The translations under genes were made by a program, and so were the position numbers. A model generated the notes under the pieces. That model ran no database searches. It was not told where the DNA came from and worked only from the letters and a program-made list of their open reading frames with translations. Shown here in pieces: positions 45,430-54,290 of a stretch of DNA of 64,000 bases; positions within the stretch are counted from its first letter, which is position 1; every line of letters begins with the position of its first letter. Origin of the DNA: Bryoerythrophyllum caledonicum (lineage: Eukaryota; Streptophyta; Bryopsida; Pottiales; Pottiaceae). Location: the NCBI GenBank assembly GCA_963971425.1, contig OZ020525.1, positions 16,250,187-16,314,186 on the forward strand, read 5' to 3'.

Positions 45430-45745
45430 AGGGGACGGGGGAGCTGTACTGAGAAGGCCGTCCGCCGCGGCGGTCGGCCTTGGCGGATGGCCCTGGCGGA
45501 CGGCGGTCGGCCGTGGCGGTCGGCCATGGCGTACGGCCACGCGGACGGCGGACGCCGGTCACTTGAAGCGGACGGCCGTGCCGTCCGCCCAAGCGAACGG
45601 AATGGGCGGTCGGCCGGGACTGTGGACGGCTATTTACCCCCGGGTAAATTGACAAAACTGGTTATGTCACCGGACGTCCTGATAGATCGGAGGACGTCCT
45701 CCGTCCTGACGTCCGGACGTCAGGGACATCGAGCGTCCTGACAAC
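45430..45745. repeat. GC-rich GGCCGTCCGC subterminal repeats, right
   Basis: Copies of GACGGCCGTCCGCC, GGCGGTCGGCC and GGACGTCC in both orientations, mirroring 36365-36840 at the other end of the 9.4-kb element. Confidence 0.8.
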
Positions 45746-45757
45746 CCTGATGTTAAC

Positions 45758-46587
45758 CTAAACACTCAATGGGAGCAGCTGATGTAGAAGTTGGATGGTG
45801 TGGAGGTACCTGCTCTCCACGAAAACAAACCCATTGATCGTATGGTCTTTCAATCCATGGCTGCCAACGTTAAGGTGCAATGCACGGATGCGTCTTCTAT
45901 CTTTTGTATTTTTGTATTTTATTATTGTGGTTCATTGCTCACCTTAGTTGTTTGTACCATTTTTTGTATGCAGAGGCTGCAATGGCCTTGAGGATTGAAT
46001 TGAAGGAGCGCTTTCCCTCGGTGGAGACGTTGAACGCGATGGAGATGTTCTATCCCCAGTATTGGATATAAGAATATTCTCTCAGCACTTTCCCAGCTCA
46101 TTTGGAGATTCTCAAACGCCAGCTCTGCGAGAGTAGGGAGATAAAGGTTGTTGGGGCCGCGTGGCAAAAGGTTGTGGTTCCCTCTTTGCTGAATGGCTTT
46201 GATCTTGACTCCGAGTAGTCAATGTTCAAGCTTTTTATGGCTAATAATTGTGTGCGTGCTTGCACTAAGCCTTTTGATGGGAATCCTTTGACAAAGATAT
46301 GGCGTGTTGTCCAAGCCAACACACCTCTTGTAGGCCGATTTCCGACGTACCTCAAATTGGCGGAGATCGCCGTGGTGATGGTTTTGGGCTCAATTGAAGA
46401 TGAAAGAACCTTCAGTTCTCTCACATTCTTGAAGTCCCGTCTTTGTAACGCTCTTGATGATCACTTGGGGTTGGTAGTTGGTATGTTTTCTCAGAGACTT
46501 TTTGAGTTGGAGATGTTTCCATATGAAGAAGCATTTCAGCTGTGGATTAAGACCACGGAGGGATTTCGTTATGGGTCTGAGGAGTAG
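45758..46587 (+). pseudogene. hAT transposase gene, 3' part with hATC dimerisation region
   Basis: The frame continues from 36332: LNTQWEQLM, a stop, then KLDGVEVPALHENKPIDRMV; after an intron (acceptor near 45972) it reads ALRIELKERFPSVETLNAME. The C-terminal hATC region has RFPTYLKLAEIAVVMVLGSI and EDERTFSSLTFLKSRLCNAL, the dimerisation box typical of hAT transposases. Two further stops occur at 46069 and 46219. The protein ends at 46585-46587. Confidence 0.85.
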
Positions 46588-46589
46588 GA

Positions 46590-47090
46590 TGATCGTGTAG
46601 AAGATTTTCTGCCTTTATTTCTTTGTGTTTTAATTTTTGGGTAGTGGACCCAAATGTTGAGCTTTTATGCATCTTAGTATTTTTTCATCACTTGCATTTT
46701 CAAGTTCTGTGCATTGTATTTGAATTATAAATAACAGTATTTGTGTTGCAGTTGTTGGTGGCATGAATACATTACTCAACATTATGGATGGGCATAGGTG
46801 GGTGATGTATTTTTGTGGGTGGGGTGGGCTGTGGGCACACAAGATTGCTGGAGCTCTAGAAAGGCTTGTATCACATGAGTTGGATGAGTTGGGAGTGGGC
46901 ATGTCTGGGGTAGTATTGCTCATTTTGTGGAATGCTTATACTGTAGATTGCTCATGTTGTGGGTTTAGAATGTTGTGGATTTAGAATGTGAGGCACCTTC
47001 ATGTTGTCTTTTGTAGCTTGAATTCCCTTGGAAATTTATAATTCCATTGTAGCTATCTACTCAAAATGAAAAAAAGGGCTAGTGAAAACA
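46590..47090. other. No gene recognised (right interior of the large element)
   Basis: GT-rich sequence with one 73-codon frame (46763-46984) without recognisable domain. Confidence 0.5.
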
Positions 47091-47252
47091 TTGTGATTTA
47101 CCATGTCAAATTACCATATGGTAAAATTCAATGTGTGAAAGTTGCATTTTTACTATATGGAATGAGATTACCCGATTAGTGTTATTAACCTAGTAAACCA
47201 TGTGGTAAAATTGGCTATTTTCACTTATGTGAATGCCTCTTGGGCCTCTTGT

Positions 47253-47900
47253 GGTTCAACACGCACATGGCGCTACTGTGCCCTGCGGAGCGCCGTAGCC
47301 TCCGCGCGCACCTTTCCTGACATCTGCGCCGCATACAAGCACGAGTTCGACAACACCACGAAGTACTACCAACAGGCGCTCATGTATGACGCGATTGGCG
47401 CCGTGGTGGCGACGATCCGGGAGGAGTACATTAGGCACAAGGAGGCGGACTACTTCCTGGTGCCATTCAAGGACGGCGAGGACATTGGGAGCGAGACGAA
47501 GACCCTGAACTCCATGATGAACGACGTGAACAACTCCATCGGTGGCAGGCTGCACACGATCTTCATCACGGCCAACATGGCGCCCACGTTGGAGGTCTAC
47601 CAGCGGCTGGAGAGTCAGCAGAACAAGATCAATGTCGTGGACTGCGAGAAGACAAAGCCACACAACATCAGCAGGGCTTTCAAGTTTCAACACGCTGCAC
47701 GAGCTCATCAAGGTGCTGCTCGTGGTGATCCACCAGCGCGGGGGCGAGGTCTACATGACGAGAGTGGCCAACTATGGACACAACACCCTCGACGTGGCAG
47801 AGAGGATGATGCTCACGCTGTAGTCCTTGCCCAAAGTAACCTCCATGTTGGATAACTTCAGCGCCCAGATGAAAGGAAAGTCCATAGCTTATACACCGCG
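47253..47900 (+). pseudogene. Broken vWA gene A, third coding part
   Basis: Resumes exactly where 23727 stops. It reads PAERRSLRAHL, then after one extra base DICAAYKHEFDNTTKYYQQ, LMYDAIGAVVATIREEYIRH and FKDGEDIGSETKTLNSMMND. A four-base insertion near 47680 shifts the frame again; DVAERMMLTL and a stop follow. It aligns to residues 118-331 of the intact protein at 51811. The 3' flank matches the other locus too, with an insertion at 48035. Confidence 0.9.
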
Positions 47901-48034
47901 TAGGAATTGATCGCTTCCAAATCTTCAGGTTGAGGAGGCTGAATCGTGAACTAGAATTTTTGACTAGTTTAATGGTTGAGTTTCGGATTTCATACAACGA
48001 GTTTATTCGGGTCAATAGCAGTTTATTCAAGCTA

Positions 48035-48345
48035 CACCGTTCTCCGAATATAGTGTGGACCAGAGAAATACGACATTTTGCACTAATTAGAAATTTACAC
48101 GCAATTGGTGACTGGCACCCACTTCCTTGGATATGAATGCCCAATTGGTGCACGGTTTCCCGGTGACCGCCCTAGTTAATGATTGGTCGACTGGCAACTG
48201 GCCAGACGCTGCCTTGGTCGCTTAGCGAGTCAGCAACTAGGTCCTAAGGGGGGGGGGTAAATTGGACATCACCCAATTTACCCATGTCCGGACAACATCT
48301 CGGACTGGATTGACGTCCAAGATGTTTGAGGCCGTGGATTTGGAC
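48035..48345. mobile_element. 0.3-kb insertion with CACCGTTC end in the duplicate's 3' flank
   Basis: Compared with 52900-52960, this locus has about 300 extra bases after AAGCTA. The insert starts CACCGTTCTCCGAATATAG, the end sequence of the block at 10101-14130. The right border, near 48336-48345, is blurred, so a target duplication cannot be stated with certainty beyond the flanking TA on the left. Confidence 0.5.
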
Positions 48346-48509
48346 GTATGTGATCATGTATTAGATGTTCCTAGTTTGAAGATTTAACCATGATGGTTCA
48401 TTTTTCACCTCTCATATTTTGTCTACATATTGCACGATGAGCTTGCCTCCTTATTTTAATCTGGACAGAACCTACCCCTTTATTTTTATTTTAGACACGG
48501 GGGCCTAAT

Positions 48510-49463
48510 TTAACCCCTAAGGTACCAAGTGTCCAAAAAGGGCTTTTTGAAAGTTCGGTCAGGTTCCTATGGTGTCAATTTCCAACATTCTTCTTTGAAA
48601 TTTTTACTGTAGAAAGACATTACCAAGACCATAGTGGGAAAACAATTTTTTCCTAAATTGGACATTTGATGAAAAAGTTATAGGGTTTTGAATTTTAAAT
48701 GGGGACGGCGGGCACCTCTGGCACCTCCAAAAACTTTTGATAGGACACTCTACTGAATGTGAGATTTTCAGTACTTGCAAGTAATATTATTTCCCTTCAT
48801 ATTGTCAAAAAAAAGTTCTTGTCTTTAGTGAAAAATAGCATACCAACCCAAGTCAAACATTTTCACACATTGTCACTCATTGTCGGGCAAGGTACCAAAA
48901 AAACTTCTTCTTTTCCACATAAAACCTAGAGATCTTCATATTTTTCACTTTTTATTTTTTCCACATCAATATGTAATGTAAACCTTCATATTGACCATTC
49001 GGATTATCAATCAAAAACATATTAAGTTCACAAAAAAAATAAAGTGTGACTTAACAAATTTCGAGCCTCCACTCCTTGCACACTTGTTTTAAATATGCTA
49101 CACCCCGTCTCTACCTCTAAAAATTGGTGTGTAAGAAGCTAACATCATGCTTAACAAGATGGTAATAGATTTAGACCTTTTGTAGTGAAATTTTTTGACA
49201 CCAACTGAAGTCAAAGTCTGCTGATCCACTGAACGCAGGGAAGAAAATGAACCATTTTCTTGACTTCAAACACTATAATCTTTTAATCCTTGCGGTCAAA
49301 GTTTATGAAATGTTGTTTACGTAGTACTTAATAAGCCTTTATTGAGATCCTACGGTCAGAACTAAAAATCAAAGTTTTTGTTACCTTCTTTATTCGTTGC
49401 ACTAGAATCCATTTAGTTTGAAGTGTTTCGGGTGTAAAACTGTCACGGTAGCAAAGGGGTTAA
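48510..49463 (-). mobile_element. 954-bp TTAA-flanked piggyBac-like MITE, inverted copy
   Basis: TTAA-CCCCTAAGGTACCAAG at the left and AAAGGGG-TTAA at the right; the whole sequence is the reverse complement of 41293-42245 with scattered changes. No coding capacity. Confidence 0.75.
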
Positions 49464-49834
49464 TCATGGTGGGATTTTAAGAGTAAGTGCATCCCTGCAA
49501 CTTGCACTCAAAGCACGCTCGACCAGACGTTTGCAGAGGCTAAATAAAGCATCCGTGAGGGAGTTTTCGGTTGGTGCCTCAGCATTCCATGGTGCTCTCG
49601 CTTCCGCCTTTCGCTTCGAGCTCTTTGCTTCGATTCCTGCAATGGAATTCCGCGGATACAGACAAACGTGAACCTCCTTTGCGCATACACAAACAAAAGT
49701 GTGCTTGACTTTCGGGGATATTGTCAAGAGGACAAGGATTTTCGGGATGAGCCAGGGAAAACTAGACGGAAAATGGGAAATTCCTGTGGAGAGAGCTGTC
49801 GAGGGAGCTGCAGGGGATGCTCTGACATGGCGCG
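49464..49834. other. No gene recognised
   Basis: A plus-strand frame from 49699 (GKLDGKWEIPVERAVEGAAG) is open but has no recognisable family. Confidence 0.4.
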
Positions 49835-50104
49835 GACAGGAAACCCCCCAAGCTCAGGCTTACCCGAGGTGGGGGCCCGTCTTAATTGCATGGGCTCATT
49901 TTTCTGGCCCTCCCATTTTGGGGGCGGTCAGTGGCTTTTTTTGGCTTTTTATTCTACAAAATTGGGGCCTACGGCCTCAGTTTAGTCTCTAGGTTCCCCT
50001 TTGGCTAAATTTAGGGCCCCATCCAAAAACAGAATAGGGGCCAGGTTTTGGCCCCACCACCTCCTCCCCCACCTGGTAAGTCTGAGCGTGGGGGGTTTCC
50101 TGTC
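49835..50104. mobile_element. 270-bp GC-rich MITE
   Basis: Inverted ends GACAGGAAACCCCCC and GGGGGGTTTCCTGTC, continuing as related CTTACCxGAGGTGGGGGCC words inside. GCTCTGACATGG stands a few bases outside both ends (about 49818 and 50110) and could be a target duplication. The inside matches 62894-63161 in the opposite direction (CCCATCCAAAAACA, CTAATTGCATGGG-like). Confidence 0.65.
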
Positions 50105-50179
50105 AAATCGCTCTGACATGGGGACCCAAGCCCCAAATCTGATAAAAACAAATATAAAAACAAATAGAATGAAGTTATT

Positions 50180-50320
50180 AGATCCCAAAATAAGAGGTCA
50201 GAATATGACCCCCTGCAATTAAGACAAGGGCCCACCCTCCGAAATAAGCTCGTGCCTCCAAAATATGGGCGTCTCACTCAAAAAGTAATGCCCTTCATTC
50301 ACACAAAATGTGGAAAAGCT
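50180..50320. repeat. Repeat shared with 57700-57860
   Basis: CCCAAAATAAGAGGxCAGAA, GACAAGGGCCCACC and a following CACTCAAAAAGT-like stretch recur in the same order at 57700-57860. The last part overlaps the degenerate CACTA-like MITE. Confidence 0.55.
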
Positions 50321-50412
50321 TGTTTATTCTAGTCATTTGTGACCGGATTGACTCACTTCCAAAATGGTTTAAATAGTAAATGAGGAGCGACAGGGTTGCT
50401 AGTGCTGTTGTG
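50240..50412. mobile_element. Degenerate copy of the short CACTA-like MITE
   Basis: Contains CTCACTCAAAAAGT, TGTGGAAAAG and GGAGCGACAGGGTTGCTAGT as in 51082-51243, but its left end is eroded. Confidence 0.55.
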
Positions 50413-51081
50413 AGATACTTGTTCCAGCGACTAGGGTTGGTTTTCATCGCAAGAGCTCGACCGACGTATTTCACGATACGCTGTAAGCGCGACATATCCT
50501 TATTCGCAGGACTATAACCCTGAATTCAACTCAAAATTGCTGCAAGAGGTGCTTCATGGCAAGAGCAAGGCCGCTCACATCTTTCAACCAAGAGGGATAA
50601 TGGAGATTTTGATATTGGACGTCCTCATACCTGCAGCCATGCCAGGCGTCGGCCCAAATGAGGTGAGAGGGGCGACGTCGGCTTCTTCACAAATCTTTGT
50701 CAGGAAGGAGACGCTAGAGCAAATGTCGTTGCTGATCTGGCCCACTGACAGGTGCCCACTGAGAATTCCTGGCAGATCATGGGGCTCTGTTCACGGGTCT
50801 CATTGGCTGTGAATCTGCAGGATCTCTCCAGAACTCGCATGATACGCGGTACCGACACTGCTTTTATTCAATATTTAATGAAGACCCTATATTGTACGAT
50901 TCCTAACAGAAATCTTAGGAAACATCGGTTACTTATCAGTGGAAATTCTGCTAACTTGCTTCAGAACCTCATGTGACCAGGGTTGTCTGCAATTGTCTGC
51001 ACCGTTCCTCTGCGTGTCTGTCCGATACGCCCCATGTCTACTATGATTGTAAAGATTTGATTAAATTTGGGCATATTCAAA

Positions 51082-51243
51082 CACTACAAGCAACCCTGTC
51101 GCTCGTCACTCAAAAAGTGTCGTCCTTCACTTACGTAGAATGTGGAAAAGGATTATTTTTCTTGTCCTTTGTGATTCGAGTGACTCACCCACTTCTAAAA
51201 TGCTTGAATTAGTAACTAAGGAGCGACAGGGTTGCTAGTAGTG
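51082..51243. mobile_element. 162-bp CACTA-like MITE
   Basis: Ends CACTACAAGCAACCCTGTCG and the inverted form (CAGGGTTGCTAGTAGTG), flanked by AAA (51079-51081 and 51244-51246). The duplicate at about 21495 shows the empty site (CATATTCAAAGAACTACCAT). CACTA ends with a 3-bp duplication are the rule for the CACTA superfamily. No coding capacity. Confidence 0.9.
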
Positions 51244-51810
51244 AAAGAGCATCCATAAGATTTTGAGGTATACACTAAGAGATGGTACATCCGTCATGGC
51301 CGTTAGGGATAGCTGAAGGGCCAGTTCCTTCGTCTAAGTAGACTCTCCTGCATATGGCCCACGACACTGTTGAGACGTGTGTAAAATCTGTCTGTACAAG
51401 CATCACTGTTCAGGTCGAGAGAGGGAATCATGTCGAGAGTTTTGTGATTTACCTGGAATTTGACCCAACACTACCAGGCTCCCAAGCCGTGTATAAGACA
51501 CGGTCAGGGTACTACAGACAATTATCTGAAGTCTGTATGATCACAAGGTGATAAATCAATCCTACTTTACATTGTGACGGTGATTTGCGTCATGCTGAAG
51601 CTACAAAATATATAACTTAAATGTAGTTCCGTGAATTTGCAACTGTATGATCCTTGCGCGCTACTTCAAGCAAGGATATAAAATTTAATGTACTGATATC
51701 GTTTCTAGTTACTCCTGTGACTTGTCCTAGTATTCAGTGCAACTCTGTAGTTTCTTGATTTCGGTTTCGGAACTAGTCTCGCCGAGAATTGATTGTGAGA
51801 GGGAATTGGG

Positions 51811-52806
51811 ATGTCCGCGCCTAATAGTTTCGGACCGCTGTCCACGAGGTCGACGAATGCGACATACCGTGGAGCGAGTCCCTTCCAGTCCGTGCTCAGT
51901 CTGTCGACGTTCATGACAGGATTCAAGGCGGAGGGGACGAACGTGTTCGGGGAGCGAGCTGCGGCCGAGTATTCAGTGCTGCCCCCGAGCGGTGAACCCG
52001 CATACTTTCATTTTCTGCTGGACGGGTCCGGGAGCACATACGAGAGAGTAAAGACGGGCGACAAGAAGCGCGTGTACAAGCACCTGCTGAGGAATCTCGA
52101 GCACCTCGTGGAGTGCAGGGACACCCTGCGGCCGCACGACGTGATCTACGTGTGGACGTTCAACACGCGCGTGCAGCTGCTGTGCCGCGCGGAGCGCCGT
52201 AGCCTCCGCGCGCACCTTCCCGACATCCGCGCCGCATACAAGCGCGAGTTCGACGACGCCACGAAGTACTACCGACAGACGCGCCTGTATGACGCGATCG
52301 GCGCCGTGATGGCGACGATCCGGGAGGAGTACATTAGGCACAAGAAGGCCGACTACTTCCTGGTGCCATTCACGGACGGCGAGGACATTGGGAGCGAGAC
52401 GAAGACCCTGAACTCCATGATGAACGACGTGAACAACTCCATCGGCGGCAGGCTGCACACGATCTTCATCACGGCCAACATGGCGCCCACGTCGGAGCTC
52501 TACCAGCGGCTGGAGAGTCAGCAGAACGAGATCATGCATGTGGACTGCGAGAAGACGGAGCCGCACGACATCAGCAGGGCTTTCAACACGCTGCGTGGGC
52601 TCATCAAGGTGAAGCTCGTGGTGATCCACCAGCGTGGGGACGAGATCCACGTGACGAGCGTGGCCAACTATGGGTACAACACCCTCGACGCGGCGGAGAG
52701 GATGATGCTCACGCTGCAGTCGTTGCCCAGAGAAACTTCCATGTTGGATGGCTTGAGCCAGATGAGAGGTGGGAACTCCATAGCTCATGCACCGCATAAG
52801 TACTGA
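51811..52806 (+). CDS. von Willebrand factor A domain protein, intact
   Basis: 331 residues with one vWA domain from about residue 64 to 285. The metal-ion-dependent adhesion site looks complete: DGSGS at 71-75 (D-x-S-x-S), Thr 157 (QTRLYDAIG) and Asp 189 (FTDGEDIGS). Strands YFHFLL and VIYVWTFN and the segment RLHTIFITANM fit the Rossmann-like fold. No signal peptide or membrane helix is seen, so an intracellular, protein-binding role is likely; the partner is unknown. No intron is needed. GC at third positions is much higher than in the surroundings. Another vWA paralogue starts at 63605 and a broken one lies at 22771-47900. The start codon is the first ATG of the aligned family start. Confidence 0.9.
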   Translation: MSAPNSFGPLSTRSTNATYRGASPFQSVLSLSTFMTGFKAEGTNVFGERAAAEYSVLPPSGEPAYFHFLLDGSGSTYERVKTGDKKRVYKHLLRNLEHLVECRDTLRPHDVIYVWTFNTRVQLLCRAERRSLRAHLPDIRAAYKREFDDATKYYRQTRLYDAIGAVMATIREEYIRHKKADYFLVPFTDGEDIGSETKTLNSMMNDVNNSIGGRLHTIFITANMAPTSELYQRLESQQNEIMHVDCEKTEPHDISRAFNTLRGLIKVKLVVIHQRGDEIHVTSVANYGYNTLDAAERMMLTLQSLPRETSMLDGLSQMRGGNSIAHAPHKY

Positions 52807-53020
52807 TCTTCGCCTCTACATCTTCAGGCTGTGGAGGCTCAACCTTGTTACTATTGTTTCTTTGAGTTTTGGATTTCATGCATCGAGTTGATCCGGGTCA
52901 TTTGAAGTTTATGGAAGCTAGCCCATTTGTACATAATTAGATGTTCCCGATGTGAAGATTTTCACGGTGATGATTCGGTTTTCTCCTCTCATGTTTAATC
53001 TGAAAATGATTTCCGACGAT

Positions 53021-53424
53021 TCTGCTTCAGAAGACCGGGTTTATGATAGGTGTAAGTTGATGGGGTTGGCCACATGAAGTTTTCTAGACATGCAAATGTT
53101 GGCAGACAGTACATGTACAGGCTAAGGGCTATTTTTACTGGCTATTTATCGCCATTTTTTTGTGAGCTAGAGGCATATTTTATGGTTGCTTCCCCGTCTG
53201 GTAAGTGTTCGATGTCACGGCTATTCCAGTATAATATACGGACTTGCACCTGAGGGTGCATATGAATCTGGTGTGTGTGCCGTGGTATTCTAAGATGACC
53301 TAACTGGGGTCAGTGGTATCTAGCTGCATCAGAATGCGTGTGATGTATGACTGAATAGTATCAGGGAATCGAGCCACCGCCGAAGGGGGTTGGTGAGTGA
53401 GCCGGTGCAAACATAATTTTAGAC
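53021..53424. other. No gene recognised
   Basis: 3' flank of the vWA locus with only short open frames. Confidence 0.4.
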
Positions 53425-53560
53425 CACTACAATTTCAAGTATTTAAGACGTTGGTGAGTCAGTCGGGTCACAGAAAACAAGAAAAAGCACCCTTTTCCAC
53501 ATTCTAAGTAAGTGAAAGGCGACACTTTTTGAGTGAGGAGCGACAGGGTTGCTTGTGGTG
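53425..53560. mobile_element. 136-bp CACTA-like MITE, related copy
   Basis: Starts CACTACAATTTCAAG and ends GGTTGCTTGTGGTG, flanked by GAC (53422-53424 and 53561-53563). The inside is the inverted counterpart of 51082-51243 (GTGAGTCAGTCGGGTCACA, GACACTTTTTGAGTGAGGAG). Confidence 0.8.
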
Positions 53561-53879
53561 GACGGTAACGATGACTTCTACCCTCCAAAGCTCTAACATC
53601 TTGTAATTAGGCCCAGTTGATATTAAGCGGGCTCTTCTCTTACTAACAGCAACAGATCATCATACTCCTAACCTTTAAGTGGGAAAGACCCAATCACAAA
53701 CAAAACCGGTCATGATCTGTGCTCCTGTGATAAAAATGAATCTCTTCAATGCACATCCATGTCTAAATGGTAGCACACCTGCATTGGTCAAGGTTGGAGA
53801 GAAATGAATGCAATTAGATGTTGGACCATAAGCACGCACTTTCCTTCGTTTTTAATCATCTAGTTCCCTGCACGAAGGC

Positions 53880-53887
53880 TATAAAAG
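53880..53887 (+). promoter_or_regulatory. TATA box of the lipid-transfer-like pseudogene
   Basis: TATAAAAG, 115 bases before the ATG at 53995, a usual distance for a plant gene with a short leader. Confidence 0.6.
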
Positions 53888-53994
53888 CATCTCACGCCAG
53901 TTGTGGTCATTCTTCAACCAGCACTCTAGCTCTCGCAGCTTTAGCCGAATCCTCCAGCTCTGATATCATCTGTCTGCTAGTTTCCAGCTACACG

Positions 53995-54270
53995 ATGAAG
54001 CTCCGGGTGACGGTTGCGTGATTGGTGGTGCTGCTCGTTGGTGTCGGAGACGGTGGTCACCTCCTCGGCGGCAGGCTGCGACATCTACCAGATGCTGCCC
54101 TGCACCAACAGCGCGCGCCAACATGTGCAAGGGGCTGGCCGGAGCCAAGTGCCTGTGCTCTCTGCTCAACCACCGGCTGGCAAAGTCCAACCGCGTGGTG
54201 CCCTGCATCGCCATCGGCATCCCCCAAAAGTGCCGCATTGCGATGCCCAAGGGATTCTGCCAAGGTACAC
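53995..54270 (+). pseudogene. Non-specific lipid-transfer-protein-like gene, broken
   Basis: The start MKLRVTVA is followed by TGA at 54019 and then a hydrophobic LVVLLVGV, so a signal peptide is cut by a nonsense codon. In another frame follow SSAAGCDIYQMLPCTNSA and, after a one-base shift, ANMCKGLAGAKCLCSLLNHR and VVPCIAIGIPQKCRIAMPKG. The Cys spacing with C-x-C (CLCSLL) is that of small secreted lipid-transfer proteins of the AAI/LTP group; the usual CC pair is reduced. A GT donor-like CAAGGTACACC follows the last Cys, where LTP genes often have an intron. At least one stop and two shifts mark it as dead. Confidence 0.7.
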
Positions 54271-54290
54271 CATCACTAGCTCCATATGTA

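Larger units (their letters stand above)
36333..45749. mobile_element. 9.4-kb hAT-type element carrying a kinase-like gene
   Basis: Left end CAGGGTTACC, right end GACAACCCTG, flanked by identical ATGTTAAC 8-mers (36325-36332 and 45750-45757). Removing it with one 8-mer joins the hAT transposase reading (FFKWDVN to LNTQWEQL) without a frame change, so the borders are firm. GACGTCC and GACGGCCGTCCG words crowd both ends (36360-36840 and 45430-45740), typical subterminal repeats. Inside are the kinase-like gene, a minus-strand repeat protein end, three TTAA-family copies and a gap. I see no transposase of its own, so it was probably moved by a related hAT enzyme. Confidence 0.88.
23728..47252. 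mobile_element. 23.5-kb element with CACAAG ends, inserted in vWA gene A
   Basis: The left end CACAAGGGGCCCAGG and right end GGGCCTCTTGTG are inverted copies and match the ends of the 671-bp elements. The left 170 bases align with the left part of the 671-bp element and the right 150 bases with its right part. GTT flanks both sides (23725-23727, 47253-47255), and vWA codons resume in register after it (VWTF then NTHMALLC). It holds PRP40 exons, a decayed hAT gene, the nested 9.4-kb element, a SINE and repeats. I found no recognisable transposase of its own. An additional right-end-like sequence (GGCTCCTTGTG) ends at 23994, so internal rearrangement is likely. Confidence 0.8.
50725..53020 (+). 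repeat. Segmental duplicate B: intact vWA locus
   Basis: Parallel to 21145-22893 plus 23568-23727 plus 47253-48430 from upstream region through the 3' flank (GAAGATTTxxCxxTGATG). It gives the empty state for the insertions in the other copy. Confidence 0.9.

Noticed and set aside
44998-45741. A 247-codon plus-strand frame across the second gap
   Set aside because: It runs through unknown bases and GC-rich subterminal repeats and is antisense to the better-supported minus-strand frame.
51973-52797. A 274-codon minus-strand frame opposite the vWA gene
   Set aside because: It mirrors the GC-rich third positions of the plus-strand gene, which matches a known domain; the minus frame matches nothing.
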